64,000 nucleotides of DNA, taken from positions 62,001-126,000 of the forward strand of contig JADJCX010000010.1 in assembly GCA_016703005.1 (NCBI GenBank), read 5' to 3'. The notes under the pieces are model-generated. The model searched no databases. It was not told the DNA's origin and saw only the letters and a list, made by a program, of their open reading frames with translations. Position 1 is the stretch's first letter, and the number at the start of each line of letters is the position of its first letter. The translations under genes were made by a program, and so were the position numbers. This stretch comes from Flavobacteriales bacterium. GTDB lineage: Bacteria; Bacteroidota; Bacteroidia; Flavobacteriales_F; PHOS-HE28. Positions 52,600 to 61,411 of this stretch are shown here, piece after piece.

Positions 52600-55031
52600 T
52601 CAGAACCGGAACCTGAATCCGCCCTGCACCGTGCGGGGCAGGCCTGGGCGCCAACCCGCCGGGAGATCGCCTACGGCGTACACGGCATCGAACAGGTTCT
52701 GCACGGTGCTGAATACCTCCGCATGGGTGCCCAACCGATAGGTGGCATCGGCGTCGATCGCGGTGTAGGCCGGTAATCCGCTCGATCCGTTCTCCGCTTG
52801 CGCTCCGGTTGCCGTTACGGTCCCGCCGACGTACACGACGCGGAAACCGATGCTGAACCGTCGTCCTTCAAGAGTTGCCCCCGCCTGCAGTTGATGCATC
52901 GGCGTAAAGGGGATCCGATCGCCTTCCAGCACTTGCCCCCACGGTTCGAACGTGCTGTTGAACGTGGAACTGAAGCGGGCATCGGTGAAGGTGTACGCAA
53001 CGCGGATCGGCAAACTGAAACCATCACTGCGACCGTGCAACGGATCCTTCGTTGCGAACACTTCAACACCGGCCACCACGGCGGCACCGCCGTTGAACAA
53101 GTCGCCGCTGCCGGAGCCACCTGCTGCGGACAGGTCGGCGCCGAGCATTTGCGAATAGTCGTTGTAGAAACCGATCACCTGCACCTCGGTACCCGCCGGG
53201 AACCAGCGCACGCCCGCTTCATAGTTGATGCTCTCTTCGGGCAGCGTGCCGGGATCGGCACCAGCAGGTGAGAACCCCTTGTGCACTCCGGCGAAGGCCA
53301 TCAGCGTCGGGTTCGCCCTCACGTCCACACTGATGCCGGGCAACCACACATCGCGGGTGTTGGAGGTGACCACCAACGCCGCGCTCGTGCGGCCGGGATC
53401 CTGCTTTCCGTAGTTCTCGTCGCGCATTTCAATATGCTCCATGCGCAGCCCCGGATGTACACCGATGCGCCCGATCGTGAGGTCGTATACCGCATGCCCT
53501 GCGAATGCCGTGGCCGATGCGATCCGATTGCTTTCGGTGCCCGGGGTGCCGGTGTTCGTCAACAGCATGTCGCCATCGCGCATGGCGAATCCGTCCACCC
53601 ATTGGTAGCGGTCCATGTAGTCGTTGTGCAGTCGACCGCCCAGTTCGATCTTGTGCGTGGCGCGTTCGCGTTTCCAGTCTTGCGTGATCTGCAGTTGCAC
53701 ACCGCTCGTCTGGTAGTTGCGGTTGTTCGCCTTCACCTGTAAGGCATCGTCGGCGGAGGTGGCACCCGTGAGCGTGGCATATTCAACGGCATGTCGAAGA
53801 AGGGTCGTCGACGATGGACGAGATCGAGGTCTTGGTTCCGGCACTGTCTTTCACCTGGTCGAGCTTGTACCAGTTGCGGTACGTGTTGGTGCGGTAGGCC
53901 GTAACACCGAGCTGCGGACCTTGTGGGATCCGCACCACGTATTGCGCGCTCAACAGGTCGTGTTCCACTTCCATGCGGTCCTTCGCGGAAGCCGCATACC
54001 GACGGTACGGTGTAGCGGCGAAGTCCTCGGTCGTCAGCCCGAGGTACGTTTCGTTGCTCTCTTCCTTGGTAAGTCCCGCCTTCACCACGAGGGCCATCGG
54101 CAGCGGGGCGTTGTCCGCGTTCTTCCAGCGCAGTTTCACCACGTGGTCCTGCTTGCTGAAGCCCGTGTTGCCGCCATTGTCCAGTTCCTTGAACCCCTCG
54201 GCCGATCCCTGCACCGATTCAACGAGCACCGCCACCGGTCCTTGCACCGTGCCCGCGTGCGCATGCATGTTCAGCATGCCGTGACTTCCACCCCACAAGG
54301 CCACCTTGCCGGCGGTGCGTTGGGGCAAGGGCGTGCTGATGAAGTTGATGGCACCACCGGTGGAGAGCGGCCCGTAGCGGAGTTGGCTGCTGCCCTTCAC
54401 CACCTCCACGGCGTGCATGCGCGCGATGGATGGGAACCAATACGCAGCAGGCGAAGCGTAAGGGGCCGGTGCCATCAACACCCCATCCTCCATCATGGTG
54501 ATCTTGCTGCTGCGCTCCGAGCCGGTGCCGCGCAACCCGATGTTGGGACGAAGGCCGAAGCCATCTTCCTCTTGGATGCTGACGCCCGGTACCGACCGCA
54601 GCATGCGGTGCGGATCGGTATAGCCACTACGTTGGATCTCGCGCGGACCGATGTACCATGCGGAGCCGGGCATGCTGCGCGATGGACCGCTACCGCCCGT
54701 GATGCTGCTGGTGGTCCGGAATGCCGGGCAGGTCGGTGACGCGCTCTTGCACCGTGAGCCGCACGGCGCCGGTGCCGGGCGTGCGCACCGTTACGGTGGT
54801 GAACCCCGGACCGGTGACGGTTAGATCCGTGCTATCGGCCGTTGCGGATGCGATGGTGAAGCCACCGTTCGCGTCGGTGAGCGTGGAGGTGGTTCCGTTG
54901 GACACGGTAACGAACGGAACACCAGTGCCATCGATCGCCACCACCGCTCCGCTGATGGTCTGCGATTGGGAACGGGCCTTCTGTGAAAGGACGACAACGA
55001 GTACGACGAGGAACGTGCGGAACAACGACAT
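52600..55031 (-). CDS. TonB-dependent receptor, FecA-like (two frame breaks)
   Basis: About 810 residues across three frames. Signal peptide (MSLFRTFLVVLVVVLSQKARSQ), then a CarboxypepD_reg-like domain (ISGAVVAIDGTGVPFVTVSNG), a plug domain (RSVPGVSIQEEDGFGLRPNIGLRGTGSERSSKI, PYASPAAYWFPS, VVKGSSQLRYGPLSTGGAINF), which is close to ferric-citrate receptor FecA, and a beta-barrel ending in GGFRFRF. The breaks lie near 54715 and near 53795. Each needs one base fewer or two more; two added Cs at 53795 give DDPLLRHAVEYATL. No FecR/sigma pair is nearby. The substrate is likely an iron chelate, by analogy. Confidence 0.85.
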
Positions 55032-55141
55032 GGATCTTCTTTAGGGTGCGCAAAAGAGGATCGCCCGTCACCCCGGGCCAATACCATGATCGTAGTAATC
55101 GGTGGTCCAACGATCAACAAACGGGAGTTGGATCGCCCTTC

Positions 55142-55149
55142 TACATTTA
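55142..55149 (+). promoter_or_regulatory. Possible -7 box (TACATTTA) of the PAP2 gene
   Basis: TACATTTA ends four bases before the GTG start at 55154. Confidence 0.35.
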
Positions 55150-55153
55150 GCGC

Positions 55154-55804
55154 GTGACGAACCGCGCGCTGCTTCCGTTCTTGATCGTGCTGCTGGCCTG
55201 GTGCGGCGTGGCGGCAGGGCTCATGATGGGCAATTCGCAGTTGGAACTGCACCTGCGCATCAACAGTGCCTTGCCCCAATGGGCCGATCCGATCTTCCGG
55301 TACGGTACGCACATCGCCGATGGCTACCTCACAGCCGTTGTAGCGCTTGCGCTGTTGTGGCGCAACTGGCGCAGTATGCTACTGGTGGCCACGGCATCGC
55401 TGCTCAGTTCGTTCATGGTGCAAACGCTTAAACGCAATGTTTTCGAGGCCCATCGTCCAGGCTATTACATCGATCGCATGCCCGGGCTGCGCGTGCCGGA
55501 CGGCGTGGAGCTGATGCACCATTTCAGTTTTCCCAGCGGGCACAGCACGGCGGCGTTCGCATTGTGCTTATCGCTGGCGTTGTTGATCAACCAACGAGGG
55601 TGGGCCATTGCGTTGGCGGTATTTGCGGTTTTGTTGGCCGGTAGTCGGGTGTGGCTCAGTCAGCACTTCACCGAGGATGTGGTGGCCGGTGCGCTGCTGG
55701 GTGTGTTCTGTGCATGGCTCATGCACGTCTTGCTGTTCGGCACGTGGCGCAACGTCGCTTGGTTGAACAAGTCGCCGTTCAGGAAACGCACCAACCCATT
55801 TTAG
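55154..55804 (+). CDS. PAP2 family membrane phosphatase
   Basis: 216 residues from a GTG at 55154 (MTNRALLPFLIVLLAW). Six membrane segments and the three PAP2 motifs: KRNVFEAHRP (K-x6-8-RP form), FPSGHSTAAF, and SRVWLSQHFTEDVVAG (SR-x5-H-x3-D). It should dephosphorylate a lipid phosphate such as phosphatidic acid, undecaprenyl pyrophosphate or lipid A 1-phosphate at the outer face of the inner membrane. It overlaps the end of the HMA-MauE gene by four bases, convergently. Confidence 0.9.
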   Translation: MTNRALLPFLIVLLAWCGVAAGLMMGNSQLELHLRINSALPQWADPIFRYGTHIADGYLTAVVALALLWRNWRSMLLVATASLLSSFMVQTLKRNVFEAHRPGYYIDRMPGLRVPDGVELMHHFSFPSGHSTAAFALCLSLALLINQRGWAIALAVFAVLLAGSRVWLSQHFTEDVVAGALLGVFCAWLMHVLLFGTWRNVAWLNKSPFRKRTNPF

Positions 55805-56526
55805 CCCACGAGCATGGCGGCCGCCATGCCCACCATCAGCAGGTCCTCAACGATAGTGACCGTGCTCATGGGCAGGTTGAACACCGCGCCCAAACATGCG
55901 CACCGGATCTTCTGCTTGTTCAGCACGCTTTGGATGGGGCCGATGGCACTGATGCCCATGACCACCACCGTGATCCATGCCGTTGCGATCGGGTACAGCC
56001 CGGTAACATAGAGCACACCCAACGCCAGTTCAACGAACGGATAGACCGATCCCCATTGTGGCACGTGGCGCGCGATCGGGTCGTACATGCGATAGCTGCT
56101 GGCGAACCCGCGCACATCGAGCAGTTTGAAGAACGAGAAGCAGAGAAAGAAGCCCGCCATGAAGTGGCGCATCCACAGCATGCCGTCGAAGTCGGCAAGT
56201 GGCCACTGTGCCAGAATGGCAACCCCGGTGATGAACGCCCCGAGCAGGATCAGTGGGAAGTAGGTGGTGGCCGTTGGTGCTTCGGTTTCCACGGGCGGGG
56301 CAGGTGCGGGGTCCGTGACTTCTTCCGCCAGGGAGTACGAACCGGTCTTGGCCACAAGGCCACGCAAGCGTTCCTCGGGCACCGCACGCAAGAGGTCCAG
56401 TTCCACGGTCCCCGCTGAGGCGCTGACGAGGGCTTCGCGGATATCCGGCTCCATCATCAACGCTTTGCGCACGGTCTGTTCGCACGCGGCGCAGTGCATG
56501 CCGGTCACACGATACGTGCGCGTCAT
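55801..56526 (-). CDS. Heavy-metal-associated domain fused to a MauE/DoxX-like membrane domain
   Basis: 241 residues. An N-terminal HMA domain with the metal motif GMHCAACEQTV (CxxC, residues about 12-15) and about 65 residues of ferredoxin-like fold are joined by a Pro-rich linker to four membrane segments. These contain FKLLDVRGFASSYRMYDPIARH and, near the end, KQKIRCACLGAVF, the paired cysteines typical of MauE-type redox membrane proteins. The combination suggests copper handling linked to thiol redox chemistry. Its start overlaps the stop of the sorbosone dehydrogenase gene by four bases (ATGA). Confidence 0.85.
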   Translation of the reverse strand: MTRTYRVTGMHCAACEQTVRKALMMEPDIREALVSASAGTVELDLLRAVPEERLRGLVAKTGSYSLAEEVTDPAPAPPVETEAPTATTYFPLILLGAFITGVAILAQWPLADFDGMLWMRHFMAGFFLCFSFFKLLDVRGFASSYRMYDPIARHVPQWGSVYPFVELALGVLYVTGLYPIATAWITVVVMGISAIGPIQSVLNKQKIRCACLGAVFNLPMSTVTIVEDLLMVGMAAAMLVG

Positions 56527-57640
56527 GGCTTCGTGTAGCCGATCCTGTAGATCATGTCGGCTGCATCATCGCTCACCAACAGGCTGCCGTCCTCGAGTTC
56601 CAACACATCCACGGGTCGGCCGGTCGCGGTGTTACCGCTCAACCAACCATCGGCGAAGACTTCCTGTGTCCAACCACCGGCTCCGTCGGGCAGGGCCACT
56701 TTCACGCGGTAGCCGATAGGCGTGGAGCGGTTCCAACTGCCATGCTCGGCGATGAAGATGGCGTTGCGGTATTTCTCCGGGAACATCTTGCCGCGATAGA
56801 ACTTCATGCCCAACGGCGCCACGTGCGGGCCGAGCTTCAGCACCGGTGCCGTGTAGTCCGCGCAATTCTTGCCCACCCCGAATTCCGGATCGAGCGTATC
56901 GCCTTGATGACAGAACGGAAAGCCGAAGTGTTCGCCCACGGTGGTGAGCGTGTTCAACTCGCAGTCCGGCATGTCGTTGCCCATCATGTCGCGACCGTTC
57001 TCGGTGAACCAGAATTGTCCCGTGCGCGATCCCAGTCGAAGCCCACGCTGTTGCGCACGCCGTGCGCTTCGATCCGCAGGTCGGTGCCGTCGAGCTTCAT
57101 GCTGGTGACCGTTGCGTAGATGCTGTCCTCGCGCAAGCACTCGTTGCAGGGCGCGCCCACAGGCACGTACAACCGGTCGTCAGGGCCGATGGCGATGTAC
57201 TTCCAACCGTGGTGCTTTTCCGTTGGGAACCGATCGAAGACCACCACGGGCTTGGGTGGCGCGGCCAGCTTGCTCTCAATGCTGTCATACCGCAGGATGC
57301 GGTGTACCTCGGCCACATACAGCGAACCGTTCTTGAAGGCCACGCCGTTCGGCATCACCAGGCCTTGCGCAATGAGGTGCTGCGTCTCCGGCTTGCCGTC
57401 GAGGTCGTCGTCGCTCAGGGCGTACACGTTCTTGTCGCGGGTGCTCACGAACAAGGTGCCGCGCGTGCCGAAGCACATCTGGCGCGCACCATCCACCTTC
57501 TCGGCGTAGGCTTCAATGGTGAAGCCTTCCGGTAATTTGATGTCCTGCAACCGCGGGTCGCCACCGATCAAGGTGGGTTGGCATACGCCTGCAGTGAGCA
57601 CCGCCGCGCAAAGCGGATAGAAAAGAAGCCGAGCGATCAT
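56523..57640 (-). CDS. Sorbosone-dehydrogenase-like PQQ-type propeller protein (frame break near 57028)
   Basis: About 372 residues. Signal peptide (MIARLLFYPLCAAVLTAGV) and a six-bladed propeller with LPEGFTIEAYAEKVDGARQM, YIAIGPDDRLYVPVGAPCNEC, LGPHVAPLGMKFYRGKMFP, FIAEHGSWNRSTPIGYRV and LVSDDAADMIYRIGY, as in soluble glucose/sorbosone dehydrogenases. The literal frame breaks; one added C in GGGATCGCGC (about 57028) gives FDWDPRTGQFWFTENGRD and joins both parts. The active substrate is unknown. It precedes and overlaps the HMA-MauE gene. Confidence 0.88.
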
Positions 57641-57679
57641 GGTACGAAGGAACGACGATCGTTATGGTCCTGTGCACCG

Positions 57680-58332
57680 CCTCATCGCTAGGAGGCTCCG
57701 GGACGAAGCGATCCATGTGCTGTTGTGCCGGAACACAGTAGCCGTGCCCACGCTGGCTTGAGTTTGGATCGCCACGGACCTATGAAGGTCCTCGCGATGA
57801 CGTGCATGCACCTCGTCATCGCGAGGAGGAACGACGAAGCGATCCATGTGCTGTTGTGCCGGAACACAGTAGCCTTGCCCACGCTGGCTTGAGTTTGGAT
57901 CGCCACGGACCATGAAGGTCCTCGCGATGACGTGCATGCACCTCGTCATCGCGAGGAGGAACGACGAAGCGATCCATGGGCTGTTGTGCCGGAACACAGT
58001 AGCCGTGCCCACGCTGGCTTGAGTTTGGATCGCCACGGACCTATGAAGGTCCTCGCGATGACGTGCATGCACCTCGTCATCGCGAGGAGGAACGACGAAG
58101 CGATCCATGGGCTGTTGTGCCGGAACACACTAGCCGTGCCCGAGCAAGCTTTCGCTTGGATCGCCACGCGCCTATGAAGGTCCTCGCGATGACGTGCATG
58201 CACCTCGTCATCGCGAGGAGGAACGACGAAGCGATCCATGGGCTGTTGTGCCGGAACACATTAGCCGTGCCCGAGCAAACTTCCGCTTGGATCGCCACGC
58301 GCCTATGAAGTCGCTCGCGATGACGCGCGTGC
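57680..58332. repeat. 131-bp tandem repeat array, about five units, each with inverted ends
   Basis: The landmark GAAGCGATCCATG recurs at 57705, 57836, 57966, 58097 and 58228 (periods 131, 130, 131, 131). Each unit starts like GTCATCGCGAGGAGGAACG and ends with the inverted TCCTCGCGATGAC, and has an inner inverted pair GCGATCCA / TGGATCGC, so single strands can fold into long hairpins. Central units are nearly identical; the outermost diverge. The open frames running through it on both strands are repeat artefacts. The 700 bases between 57641 and 58343 hold nothing else. The array lies between the sorbosone dehydrogenase and selD genes. Confidence 0.9.
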
Positions 58333-58343
58333 GGATCACCGCG

Positions 58344-59396
58344 CTAAACCACCGTGATCACCGGCCCCTCCGCGCGTGGGAACATTCGCCCGATGACCTG
58401 GTGCGGCAGTCCTGCTTGCGCGAGCAGCGCACCGAGCTCACCGGCCTTCACCGGATCCACAGCGATCAGCAGGCCGCCGCTGGTCTCCGGATCCGCCAGC
58501 ATGAACATGCGCTCCATGGTACTGGCACCCGCAACGTTGTGGCCGTAGCTCTTCCAGTTGCGCAACGCTCCGTCGGGGTAACAGCCTTGTGCGATCAACA
58601 CCTTGGCGTGGGCGATCATCGGCACCGCGTCGTAGTCCAGTTGGGCGTTGAGGCCCGAACCGTTGCACATCTCCAGCAGGTGCCCGAGCAGCCCGAATCC
58701 CGTGACATCCGTAAGGGCATGCACGTGCGGGAGCGTTCCGAGCACATGGCCGATCGTGTTCAACCGTGCCATGCTGTCGAGCATCACGCGCTTGTTCCTC
58801 GGGCAGTATCCCCGTTTCTGTCCTGTGCTCAGGATGCCAACCCCCAAGGGTTTGGTGAGGAAGAGCACATCGCCGTGCTGCGCCGTGTCGTTGCGTTTGA
58901 TGTGGGTCTTCGGCACTTCGCCGGTAACGGCCAAGCCGAAGAACGGTTCGGGCGCGTCGATGCTGTGGCCACCGGCCAAGGGGATGCCCGCATCATGGCA
59001 TACTTGTCTGCCGCCCTCCACGACCCGTTGCGCCAATTCCGGCCCCAGCTTCTCGATCGGCCAACCGAGTATGGCAACGGCCAGCAGCGGCTTGCCGCCC
59101 ATGGCGTACACATCGCTCAAGGCGTTGGTGGCGGCAATGCGCCCGAAGTCGTAGGCGTCGTCCACAATGGGGGAGAAGAAGTCGGTGGTGCTGATGATGC
59201 ACCGGCCATCGGCCAGTTCGTACACAGCGGCATCGTCGCGACTGCCATAGCCCACCAAGAGTTTCGGATCGGGCAAGGTGCCCAAGGCGCTCTTCAGGAT
59301 CAGCTCCAGCTGCGCGGGTGCGATCTTGCAGCCACAACCGGCGCCATGACTGTATTGCGTGAGCCTGATCGGTTCAGGCGTGGTGGTGCTGTGCAT
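58344..59396 (-). CDS. selD: Selenide, water dikinase (selenophosphate synthetase)
   Basis: 350 residues. Makes selenophosphate from selenide and ATP. The active-site loop is HGAGCGCKI with C21, C23 and K24; the catalytic position is cysteine, not selenocysteine. Other motifs: GSRDDAAVYEL, TTDFFSPIVDDAYDFGRIAATNALSD, GGHSIDAPEPFFGLAVTGEV, DVTGFGLLGHL and ADPETSGGLLI. Its start overlaps the end of mnmH by 23 bp. No selA, selB or selC is in this window. Confidence 0.95.
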   Translation of the reverse strand: MHSTTTPEPIRLTQYSHGAGCGCKIAPAQLELILKSALGTLPDPKLLVGYGSRDDAAVYELADGRCIISTTDFFSPIVDDAYDFGRIAATNALSDVYAMGGKPLLAVAILGWPIEKLGPELAQRVVEGGRQVCHDAGIPLAGGHSIDAPEPFFGLAVTGEVPKTHIKRNDTAQHGDVLFLTKPLGVGILSTGQKRGYCPRNKRVMLDSMARLNTIGHVLGTLPHVHALTDVTGFGLLGHLLEMCNGSGLNAQLDYDAVPMIAHAKVLIAQGCYPDGALRNWKSYGHNVAGASTMERMFMLADPETSGGLLIAVDPVKAGELGALLAQAGLPHQVIGRMFPRAEGPVITVV

Positions 59397-60405
59397 TGTG
59401 TTGGATCACGCGTTGCGCGAGGCCGCGAAGGTCGTTGGCGCTGGCCGGTAGGCGCAGCACGCGCGCCGGGTCGCGCTTGGAGGTGCCGTGGCCGTAGGTC
59501 TTGTCGTAGTAGGTGAGCGTGATGATGGCCACCGTGTAGAGGTCGCCTACTTCCAAGGCTTGTAGCGCTGCTTTGCAATGCTGTGGACCCAAGCGTTTGC
59601 CGATGCGCACGACGGCTTCGGCCAGTTCCTCCTTCGGGTACTTGCCGTAGTCCACCACCAAGCGCGCGGCGCGCTCTTCCATGGGCATCTCGGCGAAGTA
59701 CAACAGCGCGGCGCGCATGTGCGCGAAGAAGGCATCGGGGATCTTCACCCGGCCGATCAGCATGCTCTCGTCCTCCAGCCACAGCGGCTTGGTGGTGTCG
59801 ATGCCTTGCACGGCGTGCCACAACAGGTTCTCGAAGTGTTCGGTGCTGGGCTGCGGCCCTTCGCCGATGGCGCCGAAGCTCGATCCCTTGTGGTGCGCCA
59901 ACGCTTCCAGATCGATCACCTGCTGGCCCAACGAGCGCAGGTGCTTGAGCGTTTCCGTTTTGCCGGTGCCGGTGTATCCGCCGAGCACGCGTAGTTCCAA
60001 CGGATTGCACAGTTCGGCCTGCACATGTGTGCGGAAGCCTTTGTAGCCGCGCTTCAGGGTGCTCACTTCCGCGAAGCCCGCCTTGTCCAGCAGCCAGGCC
60101 ACGCTGCCGCTGCGTTCGCCACCACGCCAGCAATGCACGCGGATCTTTCCGTCGGGCGCCAAGGCGCGCGCCTGCTCCACGATGGTGGCCATCTTCGGAC
60201 CCACGATGCGCAGGCCCTCCAGCACGGCCGCATCGCGTCCCACCTGCTTGTACAAGGTGCCCACCACGGCACGCTCCTCATCGGTAAAGAGCGGCTGACT
60301 TGTCGCACCGGGGATATGCCCGCGCGCGAATTCACCGGGCGAACGCACATCGATGATGGGCGTGTGCAACGCAAGGAAATCGGCGATGTGCAAGGCGCGG
60401 AGCAT
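59374..60405 (-). CDS. mnmH: tRNA 2-selenouridine synthase
   Basis: 343 residues from the ATG at 60405 (MLRALHIADFLALHTPI). An N-terminal rhodanese domain (PIIDVRSPGEFARGHIPGA, and the cysteine in HCWRGGERSGS) is followed by a P-loop domain (GGYTGTGKTETL, about residue 145). It replaces sulfur with selenium in 2-thiouridine of tRNA wobble positions, using selenophosphate from the SelD encoded directly downstream. The frame extends to 60567, but the promoter box at 60413 supports the later start. Confidence 0.93.
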   Translation of the reverse strand: MLRALHIADFLALHTPIIDVRSPGEFARGHIPGATSQPLFTDEERAVVGTLYKQVGRDAAVLEGLRIVGPKMATIVEQARALAPDGKIRVHCWRGGERSGSVAWLLDKAGFAEVSTLKRGYKGFRTHVQAELCNPLELRVLGGYTGTGKTETLKHLRSLGQQVIDLEALAHHKGSSFGAIGEGPQPSTEHFENLLWHAVQGIDTTKPLWLEDESMLIGRVKIPDAFFAHMRAALLYFAEMPMEERAARLVVDYGKYPKEELAEAVVRIGKRLGPQHCKAALQALEVGDLYTVAIITLTYYDKTYGHGTSKRDPARVLRLPASANDLRGLAQRVIQHNAQHHHA

Positions 60406-60412
60406 GGGCCGC

Positions 60413-60420
60413 CGAAAGTA
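60413..60420 (-). promoter_or_regulatory. -7 promoter box (TACTTTCG) of mnmH-selD
   Basis: TACTTTCG on the minus strand, seven bases before the mnmH ATG at 60405; short leader expected. Confidence 0.5.
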
Positions 60421-60454
60421 GATGGCCCGGCTATCCGGGGGTGTTGCTTCCGCA

Positions 60455-60543
60455 GATGGCGCAGATGACGCAGATGAATGCGGAGGGGCGGATAACCTCA
60501 ACTCTTGGATCTTATCGGTGTCATCTGCGTGATCTGTGGACAC
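60455..60543. repeat. Imperfect inverted repeat rich in GCAGATGA motifs
   Basis: The left side has CAGATGGCGCAGATGACGC and the right side GTGTCATCTGCGTGATCTG, roughly inverted, about 40 bases apart. The motif looks like a dispersed intergenic repeat. It lies in the 195-bp gap between mnmH and the next gene. Confidence 0.4.
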
Positions 60544-60550
60544 CAAAGCA

Positions 60551-60583
60551 GAAGGCCCGGCATGCACAGCACGCCGGGCCTTC
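60551..60583 (-). terminator. Hairpin terminator after the four-segment membrane protein gene
   Basis: GAAGGCCCGGC and GCCGGGCCTTC form a perfect 11-bp stem with an 11-base loop, 18 bp after the stop of the minus-strand gene. Confidence 0.65.
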
Positions 60584-60600
60584 GCGGGATCACTGCACCA

Positions 60601-61026
60601 CTACGCCGCTGCCTTGCCGCGGCCCAGCATTAGGCCGATGACCGCGCCCGTGCCGGCCAACCACACGGTGTTCACCAGCACATCCACCACCACCACCATC
60701 GGCGTGCTGAAGTAGTTCATCATGGCCAGGAAGCTGAGGTCGACGCTGAGGTAGAACAGCGCGCCGATCACCGCGCCCATCATGGCGCCGCCCATCAGAT
60801 CGGTGGTGCCCATGCGCTGGAACAGGAAGGCCAACGACAGGCACAATACCAACTGGCCAACGAACATGAGGCCCAAGTTGAACTCCTCCTCCGACTTCAT
60901 CAACCCTTCGTAGTGGATCATATTGGCTTCGTAGTAGCCCATGAGGAGCATGCCCCAGAGGAGCCAGCCCAAAAGGAATGCGACCACTGCGCCCACCAGG
61001 GCGGCAACGAGTACTTTCATGTTCAT
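60601..61026 (-). CDS. Four-segment membrane protein of unknown function
   Basis: 141 residues from the ATG at 61026 (MNMKVLVAALVGAVVAFL); 61020 is also possible. Four membrane segments: VLVAALVGAVVAFLLGWLLWGMLL, LGLMFVGQLVLCLSLAFLF, GAMMGAVIGALFYLSVDL and VVDVLVNTVWLAGTGAVIGLML. A loop of charged residues, YEGLMKSEEEFN, follows the first segment. The general plan recalls DUF1761-like proteins, but I am not sure. Function unknown. Confidence 0.65.
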   Translation of the reverse strand: MNMKVLVAALVGAVVAFLLGWLLWGMLLMGYYEANMIHYEGLMKSEEEFNLGLMFVGQLVLCLSLAFLFQRMGTTDLMGGAMMGAVIGALFYLSVDLSFLAMMNYFSTPMVVVVDVLVNTVWLAGTGAVIGLMLGRGKAAA

Positions 61027-61051
61027 GGTAATGTGGGGTTTTAGTGCAACC

Positions 61052-61059
61052 CGAATGTA
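61052..61059 (-). promoter_or_regulatory. -7 promoter box (TACATTCG) of the membrane protein gene
   Basis: TACATTCG on the minus strand, 25 bases before the start at 61026. Confidence 0.5.
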
Positions 61060-61189
61060 GCCGGGCACCCCAGGCGGCCGCCCGCTGCACGGCAAAGGAT
61101 CCAACCGGGGGCGGTTGAAGACGGGGGAGGCGGCATGCAACCACGCACCCAGCGCCCACGTATCAGCGGCGACTTAACAATCGGAACCC

Positions 61190-61411
61190 ATGAAATTCAC
61201 CCCTTGGAAGAAGAAGCGCGTACAGCTGCACGCCTTGGGACCCAGCGAAACCTGGTACCAACGCTGCGTGGACCTTGTGGCCTACGCCTCGTTGCTGCGC
61301 AACGACGTCATGGAACTGAAGGCCAAGAACCAGGAACTGCAACGCATGGTGAACGCCGGAGAGGTCTTCACCAGCGAACAGGACGAACTGCAACTCTTGC
61401 GATTGAGGTGA
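61190..61411 (+). CDS. Small coiled-coil protein, probably continuing past 61411
   Basis: 73 residues (MKFTPWKKKRVQLHALGPSE), basic start, then helical and heptad-like (LRNDVMELKAKNQELQRMV, SEQDELQLLRL). If one G is missing in GAGGTG at about 61407, the frame would continue with RVNALWRFNEKMGRKAYQ into the next open frame. This is the same kind of single-base loss seen in other genes here. No known family. Confidence 0.5.
   Translation: MKFTPWKKKRVQLHALGPSETWYQRCVDLVAYASLLRNDVMELKAKNQELQRMVNAGEVFTSEQDELQLLRLR

Noticed and set aside
57662..58308. Several open frames on both strands encoding MDRFVVPPRDDEVHARHRED- or MHAPRHREEERRSDP-like proteins
   Set aside because: They are translations of the 131-bp repeat array; because the unit length is not a multiple of three, frames rotate and repeat. 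No start signals or protein-like bias independent of the repeat.
57680..58332. CRISPR array
   Set aside because: The units are 131 bp and nearly identical over their whole length; there are no short repeats with unique spacers and no cas genes.
59300..60133. 277-residue Arg/Ala-rich ORF overlapping selD and mnmH
   Set aside because: A shadow of the mnmH gene in another frame; low-complexity RR/GG composition typical of GC-rich shadows.
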